The position numbers and the translations under genes are program-made. Shown piece after piece: positions 29,619 through 38,547 of a stretch of DNA of 64,000 nt. The notes under the pieces were generated by a model. The model did not search any database. It saw only the letters and a list, made by a program, of their open reading frames with translations, and had not been told where the DNA came from. Source of the DNA: CBDCME01 sp965218865 (GTDB lineage: Bacteria; Pseudomonadota; Alphaproteobacteria; JAAXGF01). Numbering within the stretch: the first letter of the stretch is position 1; each line of letters opens with the position of its first letter. The stretch lies in assembly GCA_965218865.1 (NCBI GenBank), contig CBDCME010000078.1, forward strand, positions 1 through 64,000. Reading direction: 5' to 3'.

Positions 29619-30784
29619 TACCAACCGCCCTAGAGTTTGACTCGCGCAAAGGTTTACACGCTAGGTTTTGTATGATTCAAGGTTGTTGGCAACAAGGGAG
29701 TGTGTTCAATGCCAACGATTCCTTTGCGAAACGACTTTGATGCTGAAAGAGTCCGTGTTCTTGCGGCACGGAGCGATGATGGGAACCAGGCGCGACGGCT
29801 TTTGTCGATGGCGGCCATCTACGATGGGATGGATCGAGCGTGCGCGGCGGGTATTGGCGGCATGGATCGGCAGACGTTGCGGGACTGGGTTCACCGGTTC
29901 GACGCGGGGGTCCGGCCGGTCTGATCGACCGCAAGCCGAACGGGGCGTTGCGTCGGTTGACGCCGTCGCAAATGGCGGCGCTTTCGCGGGCTATCGAGGC
30001 CGGTCCCGATCCCGAACGGGATGGGGTCGTGCGCTGGCGCTGCATCGATCTCAAGCAACTGATCCGAACGCGCTTCGGCGTGGACTATCACGAGCGGAGC
30101 GTCGGCAAGCTGCTGGCCGCGCTCGGGTTCTCGCATATTTCCGCGCGCCCGCGCCACGTCGGCCAGGATGCGCGGGCACAGGAGGAATTTAAAAAAAGTT
30201 TTCCCGAACACTTGGCGAAAATCGTAGCGGCACAGCCACCGGACACGCCCATCGAGGTTTGGTTTCAAGATGAAATGCGTGTCGGCCAGAAGAACAGCCT
30301 GGTGCGCCAGTGGGCCCCAAAGGGATCGCGCCCGCGCCAGGTCAAGGACCTACGGACCTCTTCGGCGTATCTCTTCGGCGCCATCTGCCCCGAGCGCGGT
30401 GAGGGCGCGGCGCTGGTCATGCCGCGCGCCAATACTGAAGCCATGGACCTGCATCTCGAGGAAATCAGCCGGGCCGTTGCCCCAAACGCCCATGCCGTCG
30501 TGCTGCTCGACCAAGCCGCATGGCACACCACTGCCAAACTCGGCATCCCGGAGAACATCTCCCTCGTGCCTTTGCCACCCAAGTCCCCGGAGCTCAATCC
30601 CGCCGAAAATGTCTGGCAATACCTCCGCCAGAACTGGCTCTCCAATCGTGTCTTCGACTCCTATGAAGCCATCGTCGAGGCCTCTTGCCAAGCCTGGAAC
30701 AACCTGACCGACCAACCTTGGAAGATCATGTCCATCGGCCTCAGAGCGTGGGATCGCACAAGTCAATGTTAAGGGCGGTTGGTA
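29619..30784 (+). mobile_element. IS630-family element, copy 2 of 5
   Basis: 1,166 bp, ends TACCAACCGCCC and GGGCGGTTGGTA. It has seven A in the mid-gene run, plus a one-base loss near 29910. It lies at the 5' end of the multicopper oxidase fragment at 28652-29618. Confidence 0.9.
29709..30772 (+). pseudogene. IS630 transposase, one-base deletion near codon 68
   Basis: Starts normally (MPTIPLRNDFDAERV). Near 29910 the sequence GCGGGAGGTCC of other copies reads GCGGGGGTCC, so the frame ends early at 29924. From GPAGLIDRKPNG on, the other frame is open through all catalytic motifs to 30772 (VWFQDEMRVGQK, VVLLDQAAWHTT, ELNPAENVW). The seven-A version of the run keeps this second part in one frame. 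Confidence 0.82.
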
Positions 30785-30787
30785 TAA

Positions 30788-31181
30788 GTCCATCGCGGCC
30801 ATCCTACACCCGCATTTTCAGAAATTTCCATCACCTCTCGGGAGCTAGACGGACCTACGGAGTCAGAGTCCGCTCTTTTTGCTTAGTTTTCCAGGGATTC
30901 CCGGCGCCATGTCGCACCCATGTCGCAAGGATTTGAGCGACAGTTTACGAGGGATCGTCCGGTGCAACGGAGCTACTCGCCCATTACGATATGCCTTTGT
31001 ATCGGTGCCCGATGAGGAAGCTCTGACAAAGTCGATCGTACGGTTAGGAAACCGGACTGGCGCTCGTCAACGGAATAAGTTGCAACCCGTGAGACCGTGT
31101 TTGCCCAATCAGCGTCGTGCTGATCAGTTGAGTTTGATATGCATACGGATCTTCGAGCAACGTCGCAGACCAAAGACCAGA
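30788..31181. other. gap without a supported gene
   Basis: If the oxidase gene at 28652-29618 once continued across IS630 copy 2, its 5' end should be here on the minus strand. The frame across the junction reads GVGWPRWTYPDNLISG, but no signal peptide or start can be recognised, so more than the IS has been lost. Nothing else found. Confidence 0.4.
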
Positions 31182-31922
31182 TTACCCGATGTTCGCCAAC
31201 GCCGGGAACATATCGAGCATCCAGTACGAGAAGGCCGAGAGCTGCCCGGTTATCATGGCGATGCCCATCAGGATCACGACGGCACCCGCCGCTATCTGGA
31301 GAAACCGCCCGACGCGACCGATCGTCCTGAGTCGGGCCATGAGACCATCGGTGAACACCGCAGCGAGCAGAAAAGGCACGCCGAACCCAAGAGAGTAAAC
31401 CGCGAGCAGAGCCACCCCGCTCGTAACCGTTGTCGACGCCGCGCTAACGGTGAGAATGGCGCCGAGGATTGGCCCGATGCAGGGCGTCCAGCCGAAGGCA
31501 AAGGCGAGTCCGAAGACATAGGCAGAGAGCGGCCGACCGCCAGCCATCGCGGTGTGAAATCGAAACTCCCGCATGAGCCACATCGGACGCAACAAACCGA
31601 TCAGGAACAAGCCGAAAAGAATGATGACCACCCCGCCGATGATATTGAGCTCGTAGCGGTAGCGTAGAAACAGCTGGCCAAGCGCAGTAGCGCTTGCGCC
31701 TAACAAAACGAAGACAGTGGAGAAGCCGAGTATGAAGCAGACGCTCAAACCCATTGCCGGCAATCTAAGGGCCAGACCGTCGCCGCCCGATTCCTCGGTA
31801 ATCGCGCGCCCCGCGACATATGAGACGTAGCCGGGGACCAGCGGGAGGACGCACGGCGAAAGAAACGAGATGGCGCCAGCAGCGAACGCAGTCAGCAACC
31901 CAATGTTCGAGATTTCTAGCAT
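31182..31922 (-). CDS. ccdA: CcdA/DsbD-type thiol transporter
   Basis: 246 residues with about six membrane helices. The two conserved Cys are in ISFLSPCVLPLVPGYVSYVA and AFGWTPCIGPILGAILTVSA, as in CcdA. Such proteins pass electrons from cytoplasmic thioredoxin across the inner membrane to periplasmic thiol proteins; here TlpA, DsbE-like and DsbA-like partners lie in the same gene train. It is last in the minus-strand series. Apparently intact, length normal. Confidence 0.9.
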   Translation of the reverse strand: MLEISNIGLLTAFAAGAISFLSPCVLPLVPGYVSYVAGRAITEESGGDGLALRLPAMGLSVCFILGFSTVFVLLGASATALGQLFLRYRYELNIIGGVVIILFGLFLIGLLRPMWLMREFRFHTAMAGGRPLSAYVFGLAFAFGWTPCIGPILGAILTVSAASTTVTSGVALLAVYSLGFGVPFLLAAVFTDGLMARLRTIGRVGRFLQIAAGAVVILMGIAMITGQLSAFSYWMLDMFPALANIG

Positions 31923-31959
31923 TGTTCTCTAAAGCGACGTCCTTGGCTTAGAATTTCCA

Positions 31960-32769
31960 TCATCGCTCGGCCCGCACCTGCCGGACGATCTCTTGCAACG
32001 TGCTCAAGTCCGTAGCGCCTCGCCGGATCTGCTCACCGACGACAAACCCTGGCGTTCCGTTGATCCGGAGCGCCTGCGCAAGTTCGAAATTGCGACTGAG
32101 AGCTGCCTGTATGGCCGGGTCTTCCATGTCCGTTCGCAGCCGATCCACGTCGAGACCAACCTTCGCTGCGATCCGCAGCACAGACCCCTCGTTGGCTGCG
32201 CCGTCGGCCTCCATGAGAGCTTCGTGGAAGTTCAAATACCTGCCTTGCCGGTGAGCTGCGAGAGCCGCCTTGGCGGCGAATTGGGAGTTCGGACCCAAGA
32301 TGGGAAACTCCTTGTAGACGATGCGCAATTGCGGATCACTGGCTACCGCGTCGTTCACCACGGGTGCCACCGTTCGGCAGTAGGGGCAGTTGTAATCGAA
32401 GAACTCGACGAGCGTGACGTCGCCGTCCGGGTTTCCGCCCACGGGGTTCGCCGAATCGTGGAAGACTTCATCGGCGCGTGCCTTTAGAGCTGCCTCGGCG
32501 TCGCTCGCTTCGGCATCACGCGAGCGTGCCTGCAAGCGTTCCACCGCTTCGAAGATGATCTCCGGATTATTCAGGATGTAGGCCTCCACGCGCTGCTCGA
32601 ACTCATCCGGCGGCACGGGCGATGCGGCTTTCGGGGTCTCGTCGTCAACACGAGAGCCGGGTTCCATAACAAACGAGATGCCGACTATCGTGACGATCAG
32701 CACCGGCACGACCAGCCATCTGATGAGCCGTCGAGAGAACATATGCTTTCTGGTTATGGTTGCTCTCAT
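31960..32769 (-). CDS. DsbA-family periplasmic disulfide protein
   Basis: 269 residues. One N-terminal hydrophobic anchor (LIRWLVVPVLIVTIVGISFV), a charged helical linker (FEQRVEAYILNNPEIIFEAV), then the thioredoxin fold: VTLVEFFDYNCPYCRTVAPV (CPYC active site), ALAAHRQGRYLNFHEAL and INGTPGFVVGEQI (cis-Pro). This is the DsbA/Com1-like type. Its ATG overlaps the stop of the Cu-ATPase gene (ATGA), so the two are translationally coupled. Role: thiol oxidation or isomerisation under copper stress, inferred from context. Confidence 0.88.
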   Translation of the reverse strand: MRATITRKHMFSRRLIRWLVVPVLIVTIVGISFVMEPGSRVDDETPKAASPVPPDEFEQRVEAYILNNPEIIFEAVERLQARSRDAEASDAEAALKARADEVFHDSANPVGGNPDGDVTLVEFFDYNCPYCRTVAPVVNDAVASDPQLRIVYKEFPILGPNSQFAAKAALAAHRQGRYLNFHEALMEADGAANEGSVLRIAAKVGLDVDRLRTDMEDPAIQAALSRNFELAQALRINGTPGFVVGEQIRRGATDLSTLQEIVRQVRAER

Positions 32770-34314
32770 CCTGGGATCTTCACCGCGGACAGGCGCAGCG
32801 CATTGCTGACGACAGAAAGCGAACTTAGACTCATTGCCGCCGCCGCAATGATCGGGCTGAGCAGGATGCCGAAGAACGGGTAAAGGATCCCCGCCGCGAC
32901 TGGGACGCCCAACATATTGTAAACAAAGGCGAGGAATAAATTTTGCTTTATGTTCCGCATCACCGCCTCGCTCAGGCGGCGCGCACGAAGAATTCGGGAG
33001 AGGTCACCCTTCAACAACGTCACGCCCGCACTTTCAATTGCTACGTCCGTGCCCGTGCCCATGGCGATACCGACATCAGCCTCGGCGAGCGCCGGTGCGT
33101 CGTTGATCCCGTCGCCGACCATGGCAACAATACATCCATCCTGGCGCAGGCGGCGCACGACCTTGCCCTTGTCTTCGGGCAGGATCTCCGCCTCGACCTC
33201 TTCGATGCCAAGCTTTTCGGCGACAGCTCCGGCAGTTCGGCGATTGTCACCAGTGAGCATGACAATACGCACTCTTTCGCCGCGAAGCGCCTTGAGCACC
33301 TTCGGCGTCGTCTCCTTGATCGGATCAGCGATGGCGATAAGCCCAGCCACGGCGGCGTCAGCGACGACAAACACAACAGTCGCCCCTTCGCCGCCTAGCC
33401 TATCGGCCTCTGCCGCGAGAAATCCTCTGTCCACGCCGAGGCTCGCGAGCAGCGCGGCGTTGCCAATCGCCAGGACCTTGCCGCCAACGATGCCTTTGAC
33501 GCCCTTTCCCGTCATCGTCTCGAAATCCTCGATATCGGGCAGAGATAGCTCCCGCTTCTTTGCTACCGCGACAATCGCCGCCGCCAAGGGGTGCTCGCTA
33601 CTCCGCTCCAGGCTTGCGGCAAGGCACAGCAGCGCCTGCTCGTCCCAACCATCTGCCGTGACGACCGTCGTCACTCTTGGCTTGCCCTCCGTGAGCGTGC
33701 CGGTCTTGTCGACCACGAGGGTATCCACCTTGGCGAAGCGCTCCAGAGCCTCAGCATTCTTAATCAGCACGCCGGCTTGCGCCCCGCGGCCGACGCCAAC
33801 CATGATCGACATGGGTGTGGCCAAGCCGAGCGCGCAGGGACAGGCGATGATGAGGACAGATACGGCGGCGATGAGGGCGTAGCCCATCGCGGGCTCTGGA
33901 CCCCAGAACGACCACACGATGAATGCCACGATCGCAACTGCGATCACGGCCGGGACGAACCAGCCGGCCACGACATCGGCGAGCCGCTGAATTGGCGCGC
34001 GAGAGCGCTGCGCCTCGGCGACCAGCTGAACGATTTGCGCTAGCATGGTTTCGCGACCGACTTTCTCAGCTTGCATCACGAAGCTACCCGTCTGATTCAG
34101 GGTGGCCCCGATGACCGTGTCTCCTACGACCTTAACGACTGGCATTGACTCGCCCGTGACCATCGATTCATCGACGGTACTTCGGCCTGCCAAAATCTCG
34201 CCATCGACCGGCACCTTTTCGCCTGGACGTACTCGCAGGCGGTCGACTGTCCGCACCTCGTCGAGCGAGACTTCCTCATCCTCGTTGTCGTCTCTTAATC
34301 GCCGGGCCGTCTTA
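32766..34314 (-). pseudogene. copA: Cu P-type ATPase, 3' part after IS630 copy 3
   Basis: The continuation begins KTARRLRDDNEDEEVSLDEV, VRPGEKVPVDGEI, DESMVTGESMPV (actuator TGE), then AACPCALGLATPMSIMVGVG (the membrane CPC motif of Cu(I) pumps), TLVVDKTGTLTEGKP (phosphorylated Asp), HPLAAAI, MVGDGINDAPALAEADVGIA and final helices. All catalytic motifs are intact. Removing IS630 copy 3 with one TTA/TAA copy joins LLDLAP directly to KTARR, restoring the conserved APKTARRL phrase. Confidence 0.92.
34312..34314. repeat. TTA target copy, left of IS630 copy 3
   Basis: TTA at 34312-34314 and 35477-35479, the complement of the TAA found at the other copies. Confidence 0.75.
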
Positions 34315-35476
34315 TACCAACCGCCCTAGAGTTTGACTCGCGCAAAGGTTTACACGCTAGGTTTTTGTGATTCAAGGTTGTTGGCAACAAGGGAGTGTGT
34401 TCAATGCCAACGATTCCTTTGCGAAACGACTTTGATGCTGAAAGAGTCCGTGTTCTTGCGGCACGGAGCGATGATGGGAACCAGGCGCGCCGGCTTTTGT
34501 CGATGGCGGCCATCTACGATGGGATGGATCGAGCGTGCGCGGCGGGTATTGGCGGCATGGATCGGCAGACGTTGCGGGACTGGGTTCACCGGTTCAACGC
34601 GGGAGGTCCGGCCGGTCTGATCGACCGCAAGCCGAACGGGGCGTTGCGTCGGTTGACGCCGTCGCAAATGGCGGCGCTTTCGCGGGCTATCGAGGCCGGT
34701 CCCGATCCCGAACGGGATGGGGTCGTGCGCTGGCGCTGCATCGATCTCAAGCAACTGATCCGAACGCGCTTCGGCGTGGACTATCACGAGCGGAGCGTCG
34801 GCAAGCTGCTGGCCGCGCTCGGGTTCTCGCATATTTCCGCGCGCCCGCGCCACGTCGGCCAGGATGCGCGGGCACAGGAGGAATTTAAAAAAAGTTTTCC
34901 CGAACACTTGGCGAAAATCGTAGCGGCACAGCCACCGGACACGCCCATCGAGGTTTGGTTTCAAGATGAAATGCGCGTCGGCCAGAAGAACAGCCTGGTG
35001 CGCCAGTGGGCCCCAAAGGGATCGCGCCCGCGCCAGGTCAAGGACCTACGGACCTCTTCGGCGTATCTCTTCGGCGCCATCTGCCCCGAGCGCGGTGAGG
35101 GCGCGGCGCTGGTCATGCCGCGCGCCAATACTGAAGCCATGGACCTGCATCTCGAGGAAATCAGCCGGGCCGTTGCCCCAAACGCCCATGCCGTCGTGCT
35201 GCTCGACCAAGCCGCATGGCACACCACTGCCAAACTCGGCATCCCGGAGAACATCTCCCTCGTGCCTTTGCCACCCAAGTCCCCGGAGCTCAATCCCGCC
35301 GAAAATGTCTGGCAATACCTCCGCCAGAACTGGCTCTCCAATCGTGTCTTCGACTCCTATGAAGCCATCGTCGAGGCCTCTTGCCAAGCCTGGAACAACC
35401 TGACCGACCTTGGAAGATCATGTCCATCGGCCTCAGAGCGTGGGCTCGCACAAGGCAATGTTAAGGGCGGTTGGTA
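34315..35476 (+). mobile_element. IS630-family element, copy 3 of 5, in copA
   Basis: 1,162 bp, ends TACCAACCGCCC and GGGCGGTTGGTA. It has seven A in the run and a 4-bp loss near the gene end (GACCGACCTTGG instead of GACCGACCAACCTTGG). Inserted antisense within the Cu-ATPase gene. Confidence 0.92.
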
Positions 35477-35480
35477 TTAG
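34404..35480 (+). CDS. IS630-family transposase, altered C-terminus
   Basis: This is the most complete of the five copies. One frame runs from MPTIPLRNDFDAERV through LIDRKPNGALRRLTPSQMAA, AQEEFKKSFPEHLAKI (seven-A run), VWFQDEMRVGQK, LLDQAAWHTT and PPKSPELNPAENVW. A 4-bp deletion then replaces the last ~20 residues (QPWKIMSIGLRAW elsewhere) with GRSCPSASERGLAQ, and the stop falls outside the element. The catalytic triad is intact; activity with the changed tail is uncertain. Confidence 0.88.
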   Translation: MPTIPLRNDFDAERVRVLAARSDDGNQARRLLSMAAIYDGMDRACAAGIGGMDRQTLRDWVHRFNAGGPAGLIDRKPNGALRRLTPSQMAALSRAIEAGPDPERDGVVRWRCIDLKQLIRTRFGVDYHERSVGKLLAALGFSHISARPRHVGQDARAQEEFKKSFPEHLAKIVAAQPPDTPIEVWFQDEMRVGQKNSLVRQWAPKGSRPRQVKDLRTSSAYLFGAICPERGEGAALVMPRANTEAMDLHLEEISRAVAPNAHAVVLLDQAAWHTTAKLGIPENISLVPLPPKSPELNPAENVWQYLRQNWLSNRVFDSYEAIVEASCQAWNNLTDLGRSCPSASERGLAQGNVKGGWY

Positions 35481-36267
35481 GCGCCAAGTCAAGGAGCGCT
35501 CGAATGGCGCCTCCCGTTCGCTCGCGCGCACGGAGTTCTAGGAGTTGGCCGAGCAGAACTAGAACCGTGATGACCGCCGCCGCTTCGAAATAGACTGCGA
35601 CTTCCCCACCGCTGCCACGGAATGCGTCAGGGAACATTTCTGGCGCAGCAGTCGCCACGAGACTGTAGAGATACGCTACGCCCACCCCGATCGCGATCAG
35701 CGTGAACATGTTGAGGTTGCGAGTGACCACCGACATCCAACCGCGTTCGAAAAATGACCACCCAGCCCACAGTACGACGGGGGTGGCCAAGCCCAACTGG
35801 ATCCAATTGGATAGACTGGGCGGCAGAAATTCTTGGATCGATAATCCAGGAATGTGCGCGCTCATCTCCAGGACCAACACCGGGATCGAAAGGACAAGCC
35901 CGACCCAGAATCGTCGCGTCATGTAGGTAAGTTCAGGGTTCGGTCCGGAATCCGGAGCAATGGTTTCCGGTTCGAGAGCCATACCGCATTTCGGGCATGG
36001 CCCCGGCCCCTCCTGACGGATATCGGCGTGCATCGGACACGTGTAGATATTGGCCACTATCTTTGTTTGCTCGTCAGATCGATCAGGTGGCTCAATATAT
36101 CGATCAGGGTTCGCTTTGAATTGGTCGAGACAGTGGGTGCCACAGAAGAGGTAATCCACGCCGTGGTAGGTCTGCCGATGCGGTGTATTCGCGAGGTCGA
36201 CAGCCAACCCGCAAACTAGATCGGTAAGGGAAAATTCGGCTGCGGTTGTCACGTTGGCGCGCGCCAT
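35477..36267 (-). pseudogene. copA: Cu P-type ATPase, 5' part with YHS and heavy-metal domains
   Basis: ATG 36267. Residues ~13-57 form a YHS-type metal domain (LVCGLAVDLANTPHRQTYHG, LFCGTHCLDQF). Residues ~75-98 form a heavy-metal-binding domain (YTCPMHADIRQEGPGPCPKC, GM). Membrane helices start near residue 120 (FWVGLVLSIPVLVLEM) and the frame reaches AIRALLDLAP, where IS630 copy 3 enters. The full pump, with the part at 32766-34314, would export Cu(I) from the cytosol. Disrupted, so probably not functional unless the IS excises. Confidence 0.9.
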
Positions 36268-36269
36268 CG

Positions 36270-36500
36270 TTAGAACAGGCTCCTTATCTTTTCCCAGACG
36301 CTGTTGTCGGCAGGCTTGCTCGGTGCATGAGCGTTGTTGATCAGCCCGTTCACGTAGAGGACCATGTTTACGGAATCGAACCGGATACCGTGAAAGTTCG
36401 CAGCCCAGCGGGCATCGCGGTCAATCACGTGCGTGCCTGAGCGAAGGGCTGGTGCTAGCCGACCCGCCGACCTAGCAACAGACGGCGTGCCAGCTAACAT
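36270..36500 (-). CDS. small hypothetical protein in copper operon
   Basis: 76 codons placed tightly between the Met-rich gene (one base between its TGA and this ATG) and the ATPase gene (stop 36270, next ATG 36267). The position supports a real gene. The sequence (HVIDRDARWAANFHGIRF, VNMVLYVNGLINNAHAPSKP, NSVWEKIRSLF) has no motif I know and no clear signal peptide. A frameshifted version of a longer protein is possible. Confidence 0.45.
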   Translation of the reverse strand: MLAGTPSVARSAGRLAPALRSGTHVIDRDARWAANFHGIRFDSVNMVLYVNGLINNAHAPSKPADNSVWEKIRSLF

Positions 36501-36501
36501 C

Positions 36502-36810
36502 TCAGCTCTTCTCCTCGAGTGCCAAGGGTGCTTCTTTCTGCCACTGCTCGTTGGGCTTTTCTGAGCCGTGGTTGCCCATCATCCGTTGCATCATCTGGTT
36601 GCAGTTCTCCATCATCGTGTTCATCTGCCCCATCATGTTCATCATCCCCGTCATATTGCCGCCCCCCATCATCCCGCCCTGGCCCATCATGCCGCGCCCC
36701 ATCATCAAGCCGCCCGATCCCTCAGAATCGTGGGCGAAGAGCGTGGGCGCGGCCGCCAGGCCTGCAACTAGCGTGGAAGTGACAGCAAGGGTTGTCATTG
36801 ATTTACGCAT
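36502..36810 (-). CDS. Met-rich periplasmic protein, probable Cu binder
   Basis: 102 residues. Signal peptide MTTLAVTSTLVAGLAAAPTL with cleavage near FAHD. The mature part is a dense Met/Gly repeat (GLMMGRGMMGQGGMMGGGNM, TGMMNMMGQMNTMMENCNQM). Met clusters bind Cu(I) in the periplasm, as in CopA/PcoA-type proteins, so copper sequestration is inferred. It overlaps the end of the preceding membrane-protein gene by 8 bp, which suggests one operon. Intact. Confidence 0.75.
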   Translation of the reverse strand: MRKSMTTLAVTSTLVAGLAAAPTLFAHDSEGSGGLMMGRGMMGQGGMMGGGNMTGMMNMMGQMNTMMENCNQMMQRMMGNHGSEKPNEQWQKEAPLALEEKS

Positions 36811-37243
36811 CGGTCGTACTCTTTTGGTTGAGAGGTTGAGGTTCCGGAATGGTAGAAGGACCAGTGGCGGCGGTCGGGAATTGGCCGGCGCCAGGTGTCG
36901 CCGAAATTTCTAGCGGGGCCGCCTGAACGGTGTGTGTTGGGTCGCCAGTCTCTGTTTCCGCCGGTTCTCGGGCGCTCGTTTCCGTCGAGCACGATTTTCT
37001 ACTCCCCCGGTTCATGCAGCAGAGACCGAACACGCACATGGCGACACAGGGCAATGCGCTGATGAGGATCGGCGCGATACCGGCAGCGACCAGCCAACTC
37101 CAGTTGAGCGCGAGGCCGGCCGCGAGCGCGGCGCCCGCGAAGATGAGCAGGCCCCGACGGCCGCCGAGGTAGTACCGCGCCACATGGAGAATATCCTGCG
37201 TTAAAGATGTCTTGGGCGTTTCAGCGGCTTGAGGTGAGGTCAT
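36803..37243 (-). CDS. small membrane protein of copper operon
   Basis: 146 residues. Two hydrophobic segments (GLLIFAGAALAAGLALNWSW and LVAAGIAPILISALPCVAMC, VFGLCCM) are followed by a Cys-containing then Pro/Thr-rich tail. The LPCVAMC motif recurs in the protein at 43212-43400, so this is a small family repeated in the island; membrane-bound metal handling is only a guess. ATG 37243 overlaps the TlpA stop (ATGA). Confidence 0.65.
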   Translation of the reverse strand: MTSPQAAETPKTSLTQDILHVARYYLGGRRGLLIFAGAALAAGLALNWSWLVAAGIAPILISALPCVAMCVFGLCCMNRGSRKSCSTETSAREPAETETGDPTHTVQAAPLEISATPGAGQFPTAATGPSTIPEPQPLNQKSTTDA

Positions 37244-37956
37244 GACGATGTTCCTTCGTTGGTTGCAGAAGACGTGGTGACTCCAGTGTTCACAAGATCA
37301 ATGTCATCCGGTCGGAAAATTCCGGCCGGCTCTATCGCAACGGCACGATTGTTGGCCGCGCGGCTTCCCCGCCTACTGGTGGCGTTGGACCACAAGGCGC
37401 CGGATGTCTGGGACAGGTGTCGCCGGAGGAACGCGACCATCTTCGGCGTATCCCATTCGGCCGGACCGACGAGACGACCAATCTCGCGACCTTCTCGGTC
37501 GATCAGAAGGGTGGTCGGTAACCCGACTGTGCTCAATTGCAACGCTGCCTTGCCACTGCTGTCGACGTACCTGGTTAGATGCACGACGCCGACCTCGGAA
37601 TAGAACTTCGTGACCACATCGACCCCGGCACGGTCGATCGAGAGCGCCACCACTTCGAAGTCGGTTCCGCCGAGTTTGGATTGCAACCGGTCGAGCGTCG
37701 GCATTTCGCGCCGGCAGGGGCCGCACCACGTGGCCCAAATGTTGAGCAGCACGACTTTGCCCCGAAAGTCTGCGAGCGATCGCACCTTCCCATCGCCATC
37801 CTGGAATTCGATCTCCGGAACAGCCTTGGGCGCATCATGCAACGCGAATTTCTGTAGCGGCTCCTGCGCCACCGCGAGGGCGGCTGCCGTGCCGAGCCCT
37901 AGCCCTGCTACGGCACTAGCAAAACGTCGGATGACAACAGCGGTGAGCGATTTCAT
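37240..37956 (-). CDS. tlpA: TlpA-like periplasmic thiol-disulfide reductase
   Basis: 238 residues. Signal peptide (FASAVAGLGLGTAAALAVAQ), then a thioredoxin fold: FQDGDGKVRSLADFRGKVVL, LNIWATWCGPCRREMPTLDR (WCGPC active site), GLPTTLLIDREGREIGRLVG (cis-Pro region). A ~55-residue C-terminal tail beyond the domain is unusual. TlpA/ResA-type proteins reduce cysteines of copper-site or cytochrome proteins; the CcdA at 31182 would supply electrons and SCO1 at 42338 could be a client. ATG overlaps the DsbE stop (ATGA). Confidence 0.85.
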   Translation of the reverse strand: MKSLTAVVIRRFASAVAGLGLGTAAALAVAQEPLQKFALHDAPKAVPEIEFQDGDGKVRSLADFRGKVVLLNIWATWCGPCRREMPTLDRLQSKLGGTDFEVVALSIDRAGVDVVTKFYSEVGVVHLTRYVDSSGKAALQLSTVGLPTTLLIDREGREIGRLVGPAEWDTPKMVAFLRRHLSQTSGALWSNATSRRGSRAANNRAVAIEPAGIFRPDDIDLVNTGVTTSSATNEGTSS

Positions 37957-38533
37957 TGCCGACGCAACCTTTCGATCATTGGCAGAATCGTCGTCTGCAA
38001 GTCTTCGGGCGTGATCGGTCCGATGTGCTTGTAGGCTATGTGCCCATCCTTGCTGATGACATAGGTTTCTGGTACGCCGTAGACACCCCATTCGATGCCG
38101 ACTCGACCGTCGATGTCCGCGCCCGTTCGGGCATAGGGATCGCCGAGCCTGTCGAGCCATTCTGCGGCGTCCTTTGGCCGGTCTTTGTAGTTAAGGCCGT
38201 GAAGTGGAACGACACCGTTTGCCCGCATTTGCATCAACAGCGGGTGCTCGTAGCGGCAAGCGGTGCACCACGAGGCGAACACATTAACAAGCGACACTTC
38301 ACCGTTTAGGTCGGTTGTCGAGAGGCCGAGCGTCCGGCCCTGAACCGGTGGCAGAGCAAACTCGGGAACCGCCTTGTCGATCAGCGCGGAAGGAATTTCC
38401 TGCGGGTTGCGCGTGAGACCCAGCCGAGCGCGACCGCCAGTCCAAGGAATAGAACCACTGGTAACAGGAAGACAGCTCGCAACCCGACACTCGATCTTTT
38501 TGTTGGCGCGGAAGCGGTTGAGGATTCAGTCAT
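37953..38533 (-). pseudogene. DsbE/CcmG-type thioredoxin, one frameshift
   Basis: ATG 38533 opens MTESSTASAPTKRSSVGLRA and a membrane anchor (VFLLPVVLFLGLAVALG). Near 38418 one base is missing. The next frame continues LTRNPQEIPSALIDKAVPEF, ALPPVQGRTL, SLVNVFASWCTACRYEHPLL (WCTAC site), YGVPETYVISKDGHIAYKHI to 37953. This is the CcmG/DsbE layout, an anchored periplasmic reductase used in cytochrome c maturation. Single lesion, so a sequencing error is possible. Confidence 0.8.
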
Positions 38534-38547
38534 CGTCGTCTCCCCGC

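Noticed and set aside
30841..30930. On the minus strand, GCGGACTCTGACTCCGT resembles the anticodon arm of tRNA-Gln(CTG)
   Set aside because: No D-arm, T-arm (GGTTCGAATCC-like) or acceptor stem can be built around it.
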